In this document: positions 9,214-17,205 of the stretch, piece by piece | Layout of the letters: each line of letters begins with the position of its first letter | How positions within the stretch are numbered: the stretch's first letter is position 1 | Assembly (NCBI GenBank): GCA_903862595.1 | Contig: CAIOYO010000065.1 | Coordinates: 1 to 42,358 of the forward strand | Length of the DNA: 42,358 nucleotides | Source of the DNA: an uncultured Opitutaceae bacterium | Lineage (GTDB): Bacteria > Verrucomicrobiota > Verrucomicrobiia > Opitutales > Opitutaceae | Direction of reading: 5' to 3' | The notes under the pieces: generated by a model | Told to the model about the DNA's origin: nothing | Database searches by the model: none | What the model saw: the letters and a program-made list of their open reading frames with translations, nothing else | Translations under genes and position numbers: made by a program

Positions 9214-11196
9214 TTACTCGTCCGATTTGGCCGGCAACTGGAGCACCTCGGTCGGCCCGATCTTGACGTCGACCTTGGCCAGCACGTGCCGTTTGAGGAA
9301 CTCGTCGACGCGCGTGTAGAACGCGATCGCGTTCTCCTCCTTGCGGAAACCGTGGCCCTCGCCGGATTCGATCAGGAACTCGAATTCCTTTCCGTGCTTG
9401 GACATCGCGGCGCGCATGTCATCGCCGTGCTCGCGCGTGACGCGCGGATCGGTCTGGCCGTAGGCCATGATCACCGGGGCTTGGATCTGCTGGGCGAAGT
9501 TGACGGGCGAGCGGGCGTCGAGCTCATCGGCGTCCTCGTAGTAGTCACCGAGACGCGTCTTGGTCCAGAGCTTGCGATCGTCGCGGGAGCGGCGCTGGGA
9601 GGCGATGAGCTTGAGGTCGGTGACCCCGACGTAGTTGACGCCGGCGGCGTAGAGTTCGGGGGTGAAGGTCAGTCCGGCCATGGCGGCGTAACCGCCGTAA
9701 CTGGCGCCGGCGATGACCACGCGGTTCGGATCCGCGAGGCCGGTTTCCACGGCCCACTTCACGGCGTCGGACAAATCGTCCTGCATGGCGCGTCCCCAAG
9801 TCCGGTAGCCGCGTTGTTCGAACCACTGCCCGTAGCCGCCGGAGCCGCGGTAGTTGGGCTGGAGAACGGCGAAGCCGCGATTGGCGAAAAGCTGGACCTC
9901 GGAATTGTAGCGCAACTCGTCCCGGACCCCGAATGGCCCGCCGTGCGGATTGATGACGAGCGGCAGACCGCGCGGGGTGCGGCCAGCCGGGAGGGTGAGC
10001 ATGGCTTCGATCTCCAGGCCATCGCGGGCGCGGTAGCGGATGGCTTTCATCGGTGCGAGCGTTGCGGGATCCAGGTGCGGCCGGATGACGGCGAGCTCCT
10101 CGATCTTCTTGTTCTGCTCATCGAACAGGTAATAGACGCCCGGTTCACGGTCCGAGCGGGAGATCACGAGCACCTGCCGTCCGTCGTCGGTGACGAGCTG
10201 CTGGGAGTTGACGAGGCCGGGCAAGGCTTGGTCAAGGATGCGCTGGCGGCGCTGGTAGGTCGGGTCCCAGTAGACCTCGGTGACTCGATCCGAGATGTAG
10301 CGGGCGCCGACCACCTTGCCCTCGGTTCCGCCGATGATGACCTCGGTGACATCGTAGCGGTCCTCGGGATCGGCGAAGACCGGCTCGGCGCTGCGCTGGC
10401 GGGTGACGGTGTCGTACGTGTAGATGGCGAACGTCTTCCGTCCGATGTTGGACGTCACGTAGACCGTGCGGTTGTCACCCGCGAAAGCGAGAGGCCGCCA
10501 GCTCGGTTCGCCGTCCGCGAAGGTGGCGAGCGTCTTCCAGTTGTCGCCGGCCTTGTCGCGGTAGAGGATCGTCTGTTCGAGGAGGCGACCCGCGATGCCG
10601 AAGCGCGCGACGTTGTTCCAGTCGATGACCCAACTCCGCACATCGCCCGGGTTGGCGGCGATGACGGTGACCTTGCCGGTCTTGACGTCGAGCCAGACCG
10701 GATCGACCCGGTCGCGGTGGGTTTGATTGGAGTAGGCGAGGACGCGGCGCGGGTTCTTGGGATCGGTGCGAGAGATTTCGATGAACGCCTTGGTGTCGTC
10801 GAACTTGATGAAGTTCTTGCCGTCGCGATCGATGGCGAACGGCAGCAGATCCTCGTCGCCATCGTCGTCGATGAGCAGCACGAGGCGGTCGTCGTTAGCC
10901 CAGCGGTAGGAGGAGATGCCGAAATCCTTGAAGGCGGTGATCAGGTTCTTGGTTTTCGCCTCGCGGTCCATGATCACGAGATTGAGCCGGCGCTCGTGCG
11001 GGATGAGGGCCGCGATGTAGCGCCCGCTCGGGGAGAACCGTAGCTGGGTGATCGCGGGATTGCGGAAGAAGTGTTCGACGGGGAACTCCGGCGGTGGCGA
11101 CGACGGCTGGGCGCGGACGGGGATTGCCGGAGCGGCGAGGGCCAATAGGAGTGCGAAGCCGGCGGTCAGCCGGAGCCGGGCGAAACGGATCTTCAT
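9214..11196 (-). CDS. S9 family peptidase (prolyl oligopeptidase/acylaminoacyl-peptidase type), secreted
   Basis: 660 residues from ATG 11196. The signal peptide (MKIRFARLRLTAGFALLLALAA...VRA) indicates export. The N-terminal two thirds is a repeat-rich, WD-like beta-propeller (ITQLRFSPSGRYIA..., TKAFIEI..., DRVDPVWLDVKTGK). The C-terminal alpha/beta-hydrolase domain has the nucleophile S499 in GASYGGYAA, an Asp in AYGQTDPRV and a His in GEGHGF, the full S9 triad, plus the oxyanion-type NPHGGP motif. The gene lies downstream of the TonB-dependent receptor, but a strong intrinsic terminator ends only 7 nt before the start codon and there is no Shine-Dalgarno sequence, so expression depends on read-through or an unseen promoter. 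A role in digesting peptides near the receptor is inference. Confidence 0.94.
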   Translation of the reverse strand: MKIRFARLRLTAGFALLLALAAPAIPVRAQPSSPPPEFPVEHFFRNPAITQLRFSPSGRYIAALIPHERRLNLVIMDREAKTKNLITAFKDFGISSYRWANDDRLVLLIDDDGDEDLLPFAIDRDGKNFIKFDDTKAFIEISRTDPKNPRRVLAYSNQTHRDRVDPVWLDVKTGKVTVIAANPGDVRSWVIDWNNVARFGIAGRLLEQTILYRDKAGDNWKTLATFADGEPSWRPLAFAGDNRTVYVTSNIGRKTFAIYTYDTVTRQRSAEPVFADPEDRYDVTEVIIGGTEGKVVGARYISDRVTEVYWDPTYQRRQRILDQALPGLVNSQQLVTDDGRQVLVISRSDREPGVYYLFDEQNKKIEELAVIRPHLDPATLAPMKAIRYRARDGLEIEAMLTLPAGRTPRGLPLVINPHGGPFGVRDELRYNSEVQLFANRGFAVLQPNYRGSGGYGQWFEQRGYRTWGRAMQDDLSDAVKWAVETGLADPNRVVIAGASYGGYAAMAGLTFTPELYAAGVNYVGVTDLKLIASQRRSRDDRKLWTKTRLGDYYEDADELDARSPVNFAQQIQAPVIMAYGQTDPRVTREHGDDMRAAMSKHGKEFEFLIESGEGHGFRKEENAIAFYTRVDEFLKRHVLAKVDVKIGPTEVLQLPAKSDE

Positions 11197-11202
11197 GGGC
11201 GT

Positions 11203-11239
11203 AAAAAAACCCCGCCTGCGCAGGGAGCGCAAGGCGGGG
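11203..11239 (-). terminator. Intrinsic terminator of the TonB-dependent receptor gene
   Basis: On the minus strand, an 8-bp perfect GC stem (CCCCGCCT/AGGCGGGG on the plus strand, 11210-11217 and 11232-11239) is followed at once by seven T (plus-strand A run 11203-11209). It lies between the receptor stop (11285) and the S9 peptidase start (11196). Confidence 0.9.
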
Positions 11240-11284
11240 AGTGCAAAACCGTGCGGGCCGGAGGAGGCCCGCGACGGGCGCGGC

Positions 11285-14047
11285 TTAGAAGTTGCGGCTC
11301 AGACGCAGGTAGACGAAGCGGCCGAGGCCGATCGAACCGTAGGTGCCCTGGTCGTAGCTGGTCGTCTCGTAGCCGTTGAACGGCGGCTCGCGATCGAACA
11401 CATTGTTCACGCCCACGGTCATCCGGGTGTCCCAGAAACCGCTGTACGTGAAGCTCGTGTTCACCGTGGCAACCGCCTTCTCGCCCCAGCCCGCGAGGGT
11501 GTAGGCGTCGTTATAGTAGGAGCCGATGTAGTTCAGGCGGGCGGCGGCGCTGTAGTTCTTGTAGGCCCAAGCGCTGCCGAACGTGCCATTCCACTTCGGG
11601 TTGTTGTAGAGACCGATATTCTCGAAGTCGGAAGGCAGATCGCCGTTCGCGAGGCGGATGCCGGAGTTCGACTTGATGCTCAGCGTGCGCGTGGCGTTGG
11701 CGGTGAACTGGAAGCGGCCGAGGCGCGTGTCGCGGATCTCGTACTTGGCTTCGAAGTCCATGCCCTCGTACCACTGCTTCGCGACGTTGAACGGAACGCG
11801 GCGGATGAAGAGGATCGGGCCAGGGTTACCCTGCGTGGTGTCGCGGACGACGGCGCCGGGGAACTGGTCTTCACGCGCGAGCAGCGTCGTGTCGGACGGG
11901 CTCGAGATAACGTCGTTGATCTCGAACATGAAGTAGTCGACGGCGAAGGAGAGACCCTTGACGGCCTTCACATCGAACACCGCGCCGGCGTAGTAGGCGT
12001 CAGCCTCTTCCGGCTGCAGCGTCGAGTTACCGGAGGTGATGATGCGCAGCTGGGTCGGGGCATCCTGCGGACGCTTCGGGTCCTGGCGGACGGTCGAGCT
12101 GAAGGCCACGGTCGCGGCGGTGTAGAGACGGCCGAGATCAGGAGCCTTGAACGACTGCGAGAAGGACGCGCGGAGCAGCACGTCGACCCACTTGGTCTGC
12201 GGGAGCTTCCACTTGGCGCCGATCTTGGGCTTCGTGGTGTTACCGAAGTCGCTGTAGTCCTCGTAGCGGGCCGCCAGCTGGGCTTCGATCGAACGGGTGA
12301 TCGGGAAGGTGGCTTCCACGTAGCCCGAGAAGATCTCGCGATCACCACGGTACGGGGTGCCGCCACCGGAGCCAACGAAGGAGGCGGTGTCCGGAGCCTG
12401 ATCGATGATGTCCTTGCGGGCCTCAGCACCAGCCGCGATGCCGATGTCGCCGCCCGGCAGCTCGAAAAGATTGCCCGAGACCGTGAAGTCGAACATCTGC
12501 GCCTTGGCGGCGTAGACGCTGTTCGAGACGGTGAAGAGACGGTTAACGACGTCCTGGTTGTCGGACGGACCGAACGGATTGAGCGCCGTCTGACGGGTCG
12601 TGCCGTTCAGGGCCGCCTGCAGGTCGGCCGCGCGGATCTGATTGCGCGAGACACCATTGACCTCGCCGGAGGCGAGCGAAGCACCGGCTTCCCAGGTCCA
12701 GTTGTTCGGCAGCGTGCCGCCGATACCGAGCAGGTACGTGGACGCGGTCGACGACGTGTCGAAGCGGCGCGGCTGACCGAAGTTCGTGCGGTAGAGGAAG
12801 TTCGTGATGTCGAAGCCGAACGGATTGTACGGGTTCGTCGCCGGAACATTCAGCAGGCCGGTCGGGCCGGTGCCGGGATTCTGGACGCTCTGAATGACCG
12901 AGGGCGTGAAGCTGTAGTCCGTCCTGTTGTTCGAGTAAATGATCTCGCCGAAGACGTAGAGGCGGTCGTTGATCTCGTGGCGGAGATTCGTGTAAACGCC
13001 GTAGTAGTCGTAAGACGGGAACAGCTGATAGGTCTGGGCGAAGTCGTAGCGGTTCGCGTTCGGGGCCGCGGCGACGCGGGTGAACTGGGACTTGGTCGGA
13101 TTCGCCGTCGGCTGGCCGCCGTTGAGGACGTAGAGGCCGGAACCGGTGGTGAAGCCCGCCGCGGTCGCCTGAGCGGCCGTGAGGTTCAGATTCGCCGGCC
13201 AGTTCAGGGAGCTGTTCTGGTTGATGCCCTTGGGCGCCAAAGCCGAGTAGTCGGTCGAGCGGGAGCGAGCGTAGTCCTTGATGAAGTTGTCATTCGCGCC
13301 GGAGTAGCTGCCGACGAAGACGATCGAAGTCTTGCCGGACTGCGCACCGACGAGGAACGACGCCTGCTTGGTGAACGTGTCGTGGCCCATCGTGTTACCC
13401 ACGAGGACGTCGGACTGCAGGCCGGAGAAGTTCTTCTTCAGCTTGATGTCCATCACGCCGGTCACGGCATCCGAACCATAGATCGCAGAGGCTCCGTCCT
13501 TCAGGTAGGAGATCTGGTCGATCGCGGCGATCGGGATGGAATTGAAGTCGAACACCGTCTGGTTGTTCGAATTCGTCAGCGCATAGCCGACGGAACGACG
13601 GCCGTTGATCAGGACGAGGAAGCGATTGCTGCCCAGGCCACGGGGATTAACCGTCGCGGCACCGCGGGTGAACGAGGCGGTCTGGACGACCGAGTTGGAC
13701 GAGCCCGTGTTGAACGGCAGGCTCTGCACGAAGTCACCGAGGGAGGTGAAGCCACCCTGGCGGATCTCGGCAGCGCTGAAGTTGACGACCGGAGCCGGAG
13801 TCTCGGCGTCAAGGCGCTTGATGCGGGAGCCGGTGACCTCGAACTTCTCGAGCTTCACTTCTTCCGTCGTGTCATCGGACGCCTTCGCCGCCGTGGACGA
13901 CGAGGACGTCGTCTGGGCGGACAGGGAAACCGCTGCCGAAAGACCGATGAAGGCGGTCAGACGAGCGATCCGGGTGGAGGCAAACGGACGCACGCCGCTA
14001 GACAGCGGCACGCCCGGAGCGTTCTCCTTCGATTGATCAGTATTCAT
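11285..14047 (-). CDS. TonB-dependent outer-membrane receptor
   Basis: 920-residue outer-membrane active-transport receptor. An N-terminal export signal (hydrophobic LTAFIGLSAAVSLSAQ) precedes a Ser/Thr-rich linker and a VKLEKFEVTGSRIKRLD segment introducing the plug domain (AEIRQGGFTSLGDFVQSLPFN, NPRGLGSNRFLVLINGRR, ISYLKDGASAIYGSDAVTGVMDIKLKK). The rest is a 22-strand-type barrel with many aromatic-ended strands, finishing in YLRLSRNF with the C-terminal Phe used by the BAM machinery. Ligand unknown: no SusD-like partner or sugar-utilisation gene is adjacent, and the next gene is a secreted S9 peptidase, which would fit peptide uptake (inference). The upstream region is AT-rich with dyad repeats suited to regulation. 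Confidence 0.95.
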   Translation of the reverse strand: MNTDQSKENAPGVPLSSGVRPFASTRIARLTAFIGLSAAVSLSAQTTSSSSTAAKASDDTTEEVKLEKFEVTGSRIKRLDAETPAPVVNFSAAEIRQGGFTSLGDFVQSLPFNTGSSNSVVQTASFTRGAATVNPRGLGSNRFLVLINGRRSVGYALTNSNNQTVFDFNSIPIAAIDQISYLKDGASAIYGSDAVTGVMDIKLKKNFSGLQSDVLVGNTMGHDTFTKQASFLVGAQSGKTSIVFVGSYSGANDNFIKDYARSRSTDYSALAPKGINQNSSLNWPANLNLTAAQATAAGFTTGSGLYVLNGGQPTANPTKSQFTRVAAAPNANRYDFAQTYQLFPSYDYYGVYTNLRHEINDRLYVFGEIIYSNNRTDYSFTPSVIQSVQNPGTGPTGLLNVPATNPYNPFGFDITNFLYRTNFGQPRRFDTSSTASTYLLGIGGTLPNNWTWEAGASLASGEVNGVSRNQIRAADLQAALNGTTRQTALNPFGPSDNQDVVNRLFTVSNSVYAAKAQMFDFTVSGNLFELPGGDIGIAAGAEARKDIIDQAPDTASFVGSGGGTPYRGDREIFSGYVEATFPITRSIEAQLAARYEDYSDFGNTTKPKIGAKWKLPQTKWVDVLLRASFSQSFKAPDLGRLYTAATVAFSSTVRQDPKRPQDAPTQLRIITSGNSTLQPEEADAYYAGAVFDVKAVKGLSFAVDYFMFEINDVISSPSDTTLLAREDQFPGAVVRDTTQGNPGPILFIRRVPFNVAKQWYEGMDFEAKYEIRDTRLGRFQFTANATRTLSIKSNSGIRLANGDLPSDFENIGLYNNPKWNGTFGSAWAYKNYSAAARLNYIGSYYNDAYTLAGWGEKAVATVNTSFTYSGFWDTRMTVGVNNVFDREPPFNGYETTSYDQGTYGSIGLGRFVYLRLSRNF

Positions 14048-14605
14048 GGGTGTGGTGGGTGGTTGGTGTGCTTGCTAAACGCACATACCCTTATGGGAAG
14101 GACTTGCGTTTAAGGGGAAAGTTAAAAAGCCCGAGACAATCGCGCAACGAGAAGTCATGCAAAATCAGCAATTGATACATAATTGCAATGATTGCCGTTT
14201 GCCGGGGTTTCAGTCGAAAAAATGACGTAAGTAATTTTATATCAGTATATAATACGTGAATATGCCAGGAGTGATGGCCCGCTCCAAAATCTGCGACCCC
14301 GCCGAACGGTGGCGGAGGCGGCGACGATTGTAGGCCGCGTGGCAACGCAGCGGGGTCGCGAAGGAAGCGGATGCGGGTCCGACTCTCGTATCAAGCGAGG
14401 CGAGGGCGAGACCGAGGCTTTCCGGGCAGCACGGCTGGCCCGCGAGCGACCCGGATGCCGGATCGTCGCGGTGGGAGCCCTGCGGCGGCGGTGACCCAGG
14501 CGGAGCAGGCGCAGCGAGGCGGCGTACGAATCGGGGTTCACCGATCGCAGCCGATCCGCTCCGCCTGCTTGCCGGAGGAATGATTTTCCCCAGCCTCAGG
14601 CCTTA
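14048..14605. other. 558-bp gene-free regulatory stretch between TonB receptor and xdhC
   Basis: Two contrasting halves. The AT-rich part (about 14090-14265) holds dyads GCAATT-N7-AATTGC (14168-14186), the palindrome ATTGCAAT (14182-14189) and TTATAT-N4-ATATAA (14237-14252), plus a plus-strand TATAAT (14248-14253). The GC-rich part (14290-14580) has two long-range 10-bp inverted repeats, GCGACCCCGC/GCGGGGTCGC (14293-14302, 14350-14359) and CAGGCGGAGC/GCTCCGCCTG (14497-14506, 14558-14567), with smaller hairpins inside. No believable protein frame apart from an 8-codon mini-ORF (14580-14606). Confidence 0.6.
14248..14253 (+). promoter_or_regulatory. Candidate -10 box upstream of xdhC
   Basis: A perfect TATAAT on the plus strand inside the TTATAT/ATATAA dyad, in a locally AT-rich patch. 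The best -35 (ATGACG, 14222-14227) is 20 nt away, longer than ideal. If used, the xdhC mRNA would carry a leader of about 345 nt containing the long inverted repeats. Confidence 0.3.
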
Positions 14606-15613
14606 GTGAACGAGTTTTCCACCCTTCTTGAGCGTCTGGCCGACCCCGGGACTTTCCCAGCGGCTCTGGCGACGCTGGTGGACGTGTCAGGCTCGTCCTA
14701 CCGCCGGGCCGGGGCCAGACTCCTCTTCACGGCCGGTGGGACCTCGTTCGGCACCCTCAGCGGAGGCTGCCTGGAGGCCGACGTGCTGGCGCGTTGCGCC
14801 CGGGTCCGCGAAACCCGGACGCCGGAGGTCGCAACCTACGACACGCGGGAGGAGAACGACCTGATCTGGGGCGTGGGCCTCGGTTGCCATGGAGTCGTCC
14901 GGATTCTGATCGAGCCCCTCACCGCCAGCCCTGCGTGGGTGGCGCCAGTGCTGGCCGCAGCCCGTGCCCGGCAAGAAGCCCGACTCGGCGTCACGTTCGG
15001 TCCGGACAGGCGCGGGACGTGGGGCACCGCGCTGACCATGCCCGACGACCCCTCGGCCTCCACGGCCGATTGCTTCATCAATACCATTCCTCCGCCGTTC
15101 CGCCTTCTCGTGTTTGGTGCGGGCGACGATGCCCGACCCTTGGTCCGGTTCGGCGCCGCCCTCGGCTGGGAGGTCAGCGTGTTCGACCCCCGCCCCACCC
15201 TTCCCACTCGGGAGCGTTTTCCGGAGGCCGTCGCGTGGCACAGCGGTTCCATCGATTCGCTGCTCGGCGCGGCGGCCACCGACCAGAGAACAGGGGCGGT
15301 GATCATGACGCATCACTACGTCCACGACCTACCCCTGCTTGCCGGACTGCGCCCTAGGACGATGGCTTACCTGGGGTTGCTCGGGCCGCGCGCCAGGGCG
15401 GAGCGCCTGCTCCGCGAGGCCGCGGTGCTCGCTTCGCCATCCGCTGCCTCCCCCCCTGGGGACGATCGTCTCCACGCGCCGGTCGGGCTCGACCTCGGCG
15501 GCGACGGGCCCGCCGCGGTGGCCTTGTCCATCGTCTCCGAGATTCAATGCCGCCTCTCCGGACGCGAGGGTCGCCCGCTCCGCGAGCGGAGCCAACCGAT
15601 TCACCCGCGATGA
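14606..15613 (+). CDS. xdhC: XdhC/CoxI family molybdenum-hydroxylase maturation factor
   Basis: 335 residues. XdhC-type proteins bind molybdenum cofactor, protect it during sulfuration and insert it into xanthine-dehydrogenase-like enzymes. The N-terminal XdhC/CoxI domain shows DVSGSSYRRAGARLL, GTLSGGCLEADV and GLGCHGVVRILIEP; the C-terminal Rossmann domain begins LLVFGAGDDARPLVRF and ends with a region containing MTHHYVHDLPLL and YLGLLGPRARAE. Start is GTG at 14606 with a weak AGG five bases upstream; no other in-frame start is near. It overlaps the next gene as ATGA, so the pair is translationally coupled. No xanthine dehydrogenase or other molybdenum hydroxylase subunit is in the window. 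Confidence 0.9.
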   Translation: MNEFSTLLERLADPGTFPAALATLVDVSGSSYRRAGARLLFTAGGTSFGTLSGGCLEADVLARCARVRETRTPEVATYDTREENDLIWGVGLGCHGVVRILIEPLTASPAWVAPVLAAARARQEARLGVTFGPDRRGTWGTALTMPDDPSASTADCFINTIPPPFRLLVFGAGDDARPLVRFGAALGWEVSVFDPRPTLPTRERFPEAVAWHSGSIDSLLGAAATDQRTGAVIMTHHYVHDLPLLAGLRPRTMAYLGLLGPRARAERLLREAAVLASPSAASPPGDDRLHAPVGLDLGGDGPAAVALSIVSEIQCRLSGREGRPLRERSQPIHPR

Positions 15614-16239
15614 AAGCCGCGCCCTGCCAACGCGTCGGGTGCGTGATCCTCGCCGCCGGCGCCGGTTCGCGACTCGGGCAACCGAAACCCTTGCTGGACC
15701 TGGGCGGACGTCCGCTCGTCGTCCGGGCGGCGGAAGCGGCGCTGGCCTCCACCGCTTGGCCAGTCGTAGTGGTAGCGGGGGCTCACGTGGCGGGCGTGCG
15801 CGCGGCACTGGCCACGCTGCCCGTGCTCGTCGCCGAAAACCCAGCCTGGGCCGAGGGCATGGCTTCGTCGCTGCGGGCCGGCCTGGCCACGCTGCGCTGC
15901 TTCTCGCGTGAGATCGACGGCGCGGTGTTTGCGCTCTGCGACCAGCCGCACTTCAACGCGGACGTGATCGCGCGCTTGGTCGCGCGACAGCACGCGAGCG
16001 GGGCCGGCATCGTCGCCGCCCGCTACAACGGGCGCCTCGGCGCACCGGCGCTCTTCACCGCACCGCACTTTGCCGCGCTCGAATCACTGAACGGCGATCA
16101 CGGCGCCCGCGAGCTGATCACCGCCGCCCACGACCGCGGGGAAGCGGAAGCGGAGGACTTTCCGGAACTCGCGCTCGACATCGACACGCCCGCGGACCAC
16201 GCGCGAGCCCGCGCGGCGCTCGGGCTCACGGGAGCTTGA
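15610..16239 (+). CDS. mocA: MocA-like molybdenum cofactor nucleotidyltransferase
   Basis: 209 residues from the ATG overlapping the xdhC stop. Family members attach CMP to molybdopterin to form the dinucleotide cofactor used by xanthine-dehydrogenase-family enzymes. The nucleotide-binding start VILAAGAGSRLGQPKPLL, the metal-site motif ALCDQPHFNADV, the GDHGARELI segment and the C-terminal DIDTPADHARA are all present. The closest alternative is a general NTP-transferase of the MobA-like fold, but pairing with xdhC strongly favours the MocA role. The last 14 bp overlap the 3' end of the convergent lipoprotein gene. Confidence 0.88.
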   Translation: MKAAPCQRVGCVILAAGAGSRLGQPKPLLDLGGRPLVVRAAEAALASTAWPVVVVAGAHVAGVRAALATLPVLVAENPAWAEGMASSLRAGLATLRCFSREIDGAVFALCDQPHFNADVIARLVARQHASGAGIVAARYNGRLGAPALFTAPHFAALESLNGDHGARELITAAHDRGEAEAEDFPELALDIDTPADHARARAALGLTGA

Positions 16240-17131
16240 GCTCCATGCCAATGCGCAGGTCGTTTGGCGAATTCATCAAGCCGCGGTTCGCGGCATAGAT
16301 GTCGCGGAAGCGACTGCGGTCACTGTAGTACCGCAGCGCGATGCTCTGCAGAGTGTCCCCCCGGACCACGACGTGGGTGCGTGGCGTCGCCGCGGCAGCG
16401 GGAGCCGGCGTTGCCACCGGTGGCGCTTGGGCGCGAATCAACGGCGCCTCTTGCTCGGGAACGGCGGGGCGCTCCGAGAGGGTACCGGCCGAACGATCCG
16501 TCAGCGAAACATCCAACGCCACCAGCGGCGACCCGTCCTCCACGGGAGCAACGGGGGCCGGACCGGCGTCGAGCGTGGCGGTGGACGTCGTCTCCCGCTC
16601 CGGCCCGGTGGCCGCCGCGCCATTCGAGCGGGCCAAGCCGCGAGCCCGGAAGTCGGCGAGATCGGCCTTGAGGGCTTCGTTTTCCCGCCGGAGCCGCTCC
16701 ACCTGATCGTAGGAATTGAAGCGGGGGTCGACCGTGTTGTTCAGCGGATCGCCAGGCAGCGTGCTCGCAAACTCCCGCTTCGCGGCATCGATCCGCTGCC
16801 GCACCAGGTCGGCCTGCGGCGAGTTGGGCTTGAGCTCACGAAACTTGCGATAGTGGTAAATCGCCGCGATCGGGTCCCGGATGTGCTGCTGGTAGAGCAG
16901 GCCCGCCTCCAAGTGCGACTCCGCAGCGTCGTCATCGCGACGTTCAATCACCTTCTGGAACGCACTCAGCGCCTCCTGATTCCGCCCTTGGCGCAGGAGC
17001 TCCTTGCCCCGCCGGTAGCCCGGGTCATCCGTCTCCGCCGTCAAACCGATCCGCTCTCCACCCTCGCATCCCGCAAGCGCAAGGAGGACGCCCACGAGGA
17101 GCAGCGGAAACAAGAGGAAGCGGCGCGGCAT
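16226..17131 (-). CDS. Lipoprotein with tetratricopeptide-like, coiled-coil and C-terminal LysM domains
   Basis: 301 residues. A lipoprotein signal peptide ends in the lipobox LALAGC with C22 as the lipidated residue. Residues about 35-115 form TPR-like helices (GYRRGKELLRQGRNQEALSAFQKVIERRDDDAAESHLEAGLLY...), then a short charged coiled coil (DQVERLRRENEALKADLADF), a long Pro/Ala/Val linker, and a LysM domain at about 251-301 (THVVVRGDTLQSIALRYYSDRSRFRDIYAANR...IGMELKLP) that should bind peptidoglycan. The architecture suggests an envelope scaffold tethering a membrane to the wall; the exact role is unknown. Divergent from kdsD (74 bp) and convergent with mocA with a 14-bp overlap. Confidence 0.88.
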   Translation of the reverse strand: MPRRFLLFPLLLVGVLLALAGCEGGERIGLTAETDDPGYRRGKELLRQGRNQEALSAFQKVIERRDDDAAESHLEAGLLYQQHIRDPIAAIYHYRKFRELKPNSPQADLVRQRIDAAKREFASTLPGDPLNNTVDPRFNSYDQVERLRRENEALKADLADFRARGLARSNGAAATGPERETTSTATLDAGPAPVAPVEDGSPLVALDVSLTDRSAGTLSERPAVPEQEAPLIRAQAPPVATPAPAAAATPRTHVVVRGDTLQSIALRYYSDRSRFRDIYAANRGLMNSPNDLRIGMELKLP

Positions 17132-17205
17132 CGTCCGAAAAGGGATTGTCTGGGAGAGCGAAGCACGGCACCGTTCACCGTTTCCGCAACCGACTCAAAC
17201 GCGAA

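Noticed and set aside
9064-11043. A 659-codon plus-strand frame opposite the S9 peptidase
   Set aside because: Low-complexity Val/Gly/Asp-rich translation with no motif; the minus-strand peptidase has a full catalytic triad.
11048-14113. A 1021-codon plus-strand frame opposite the TonB receptor
   Set aside because: Shadow of the receptor reading frame; no recognisable domain and implausible composition.
14242-14541. 99-codon minus-strand frame in the gap upstream of xdhC
   Set aside because: Arg-rich composition, no ribosome binding site and no motif; better explained as non-coding GC-rich sequence.
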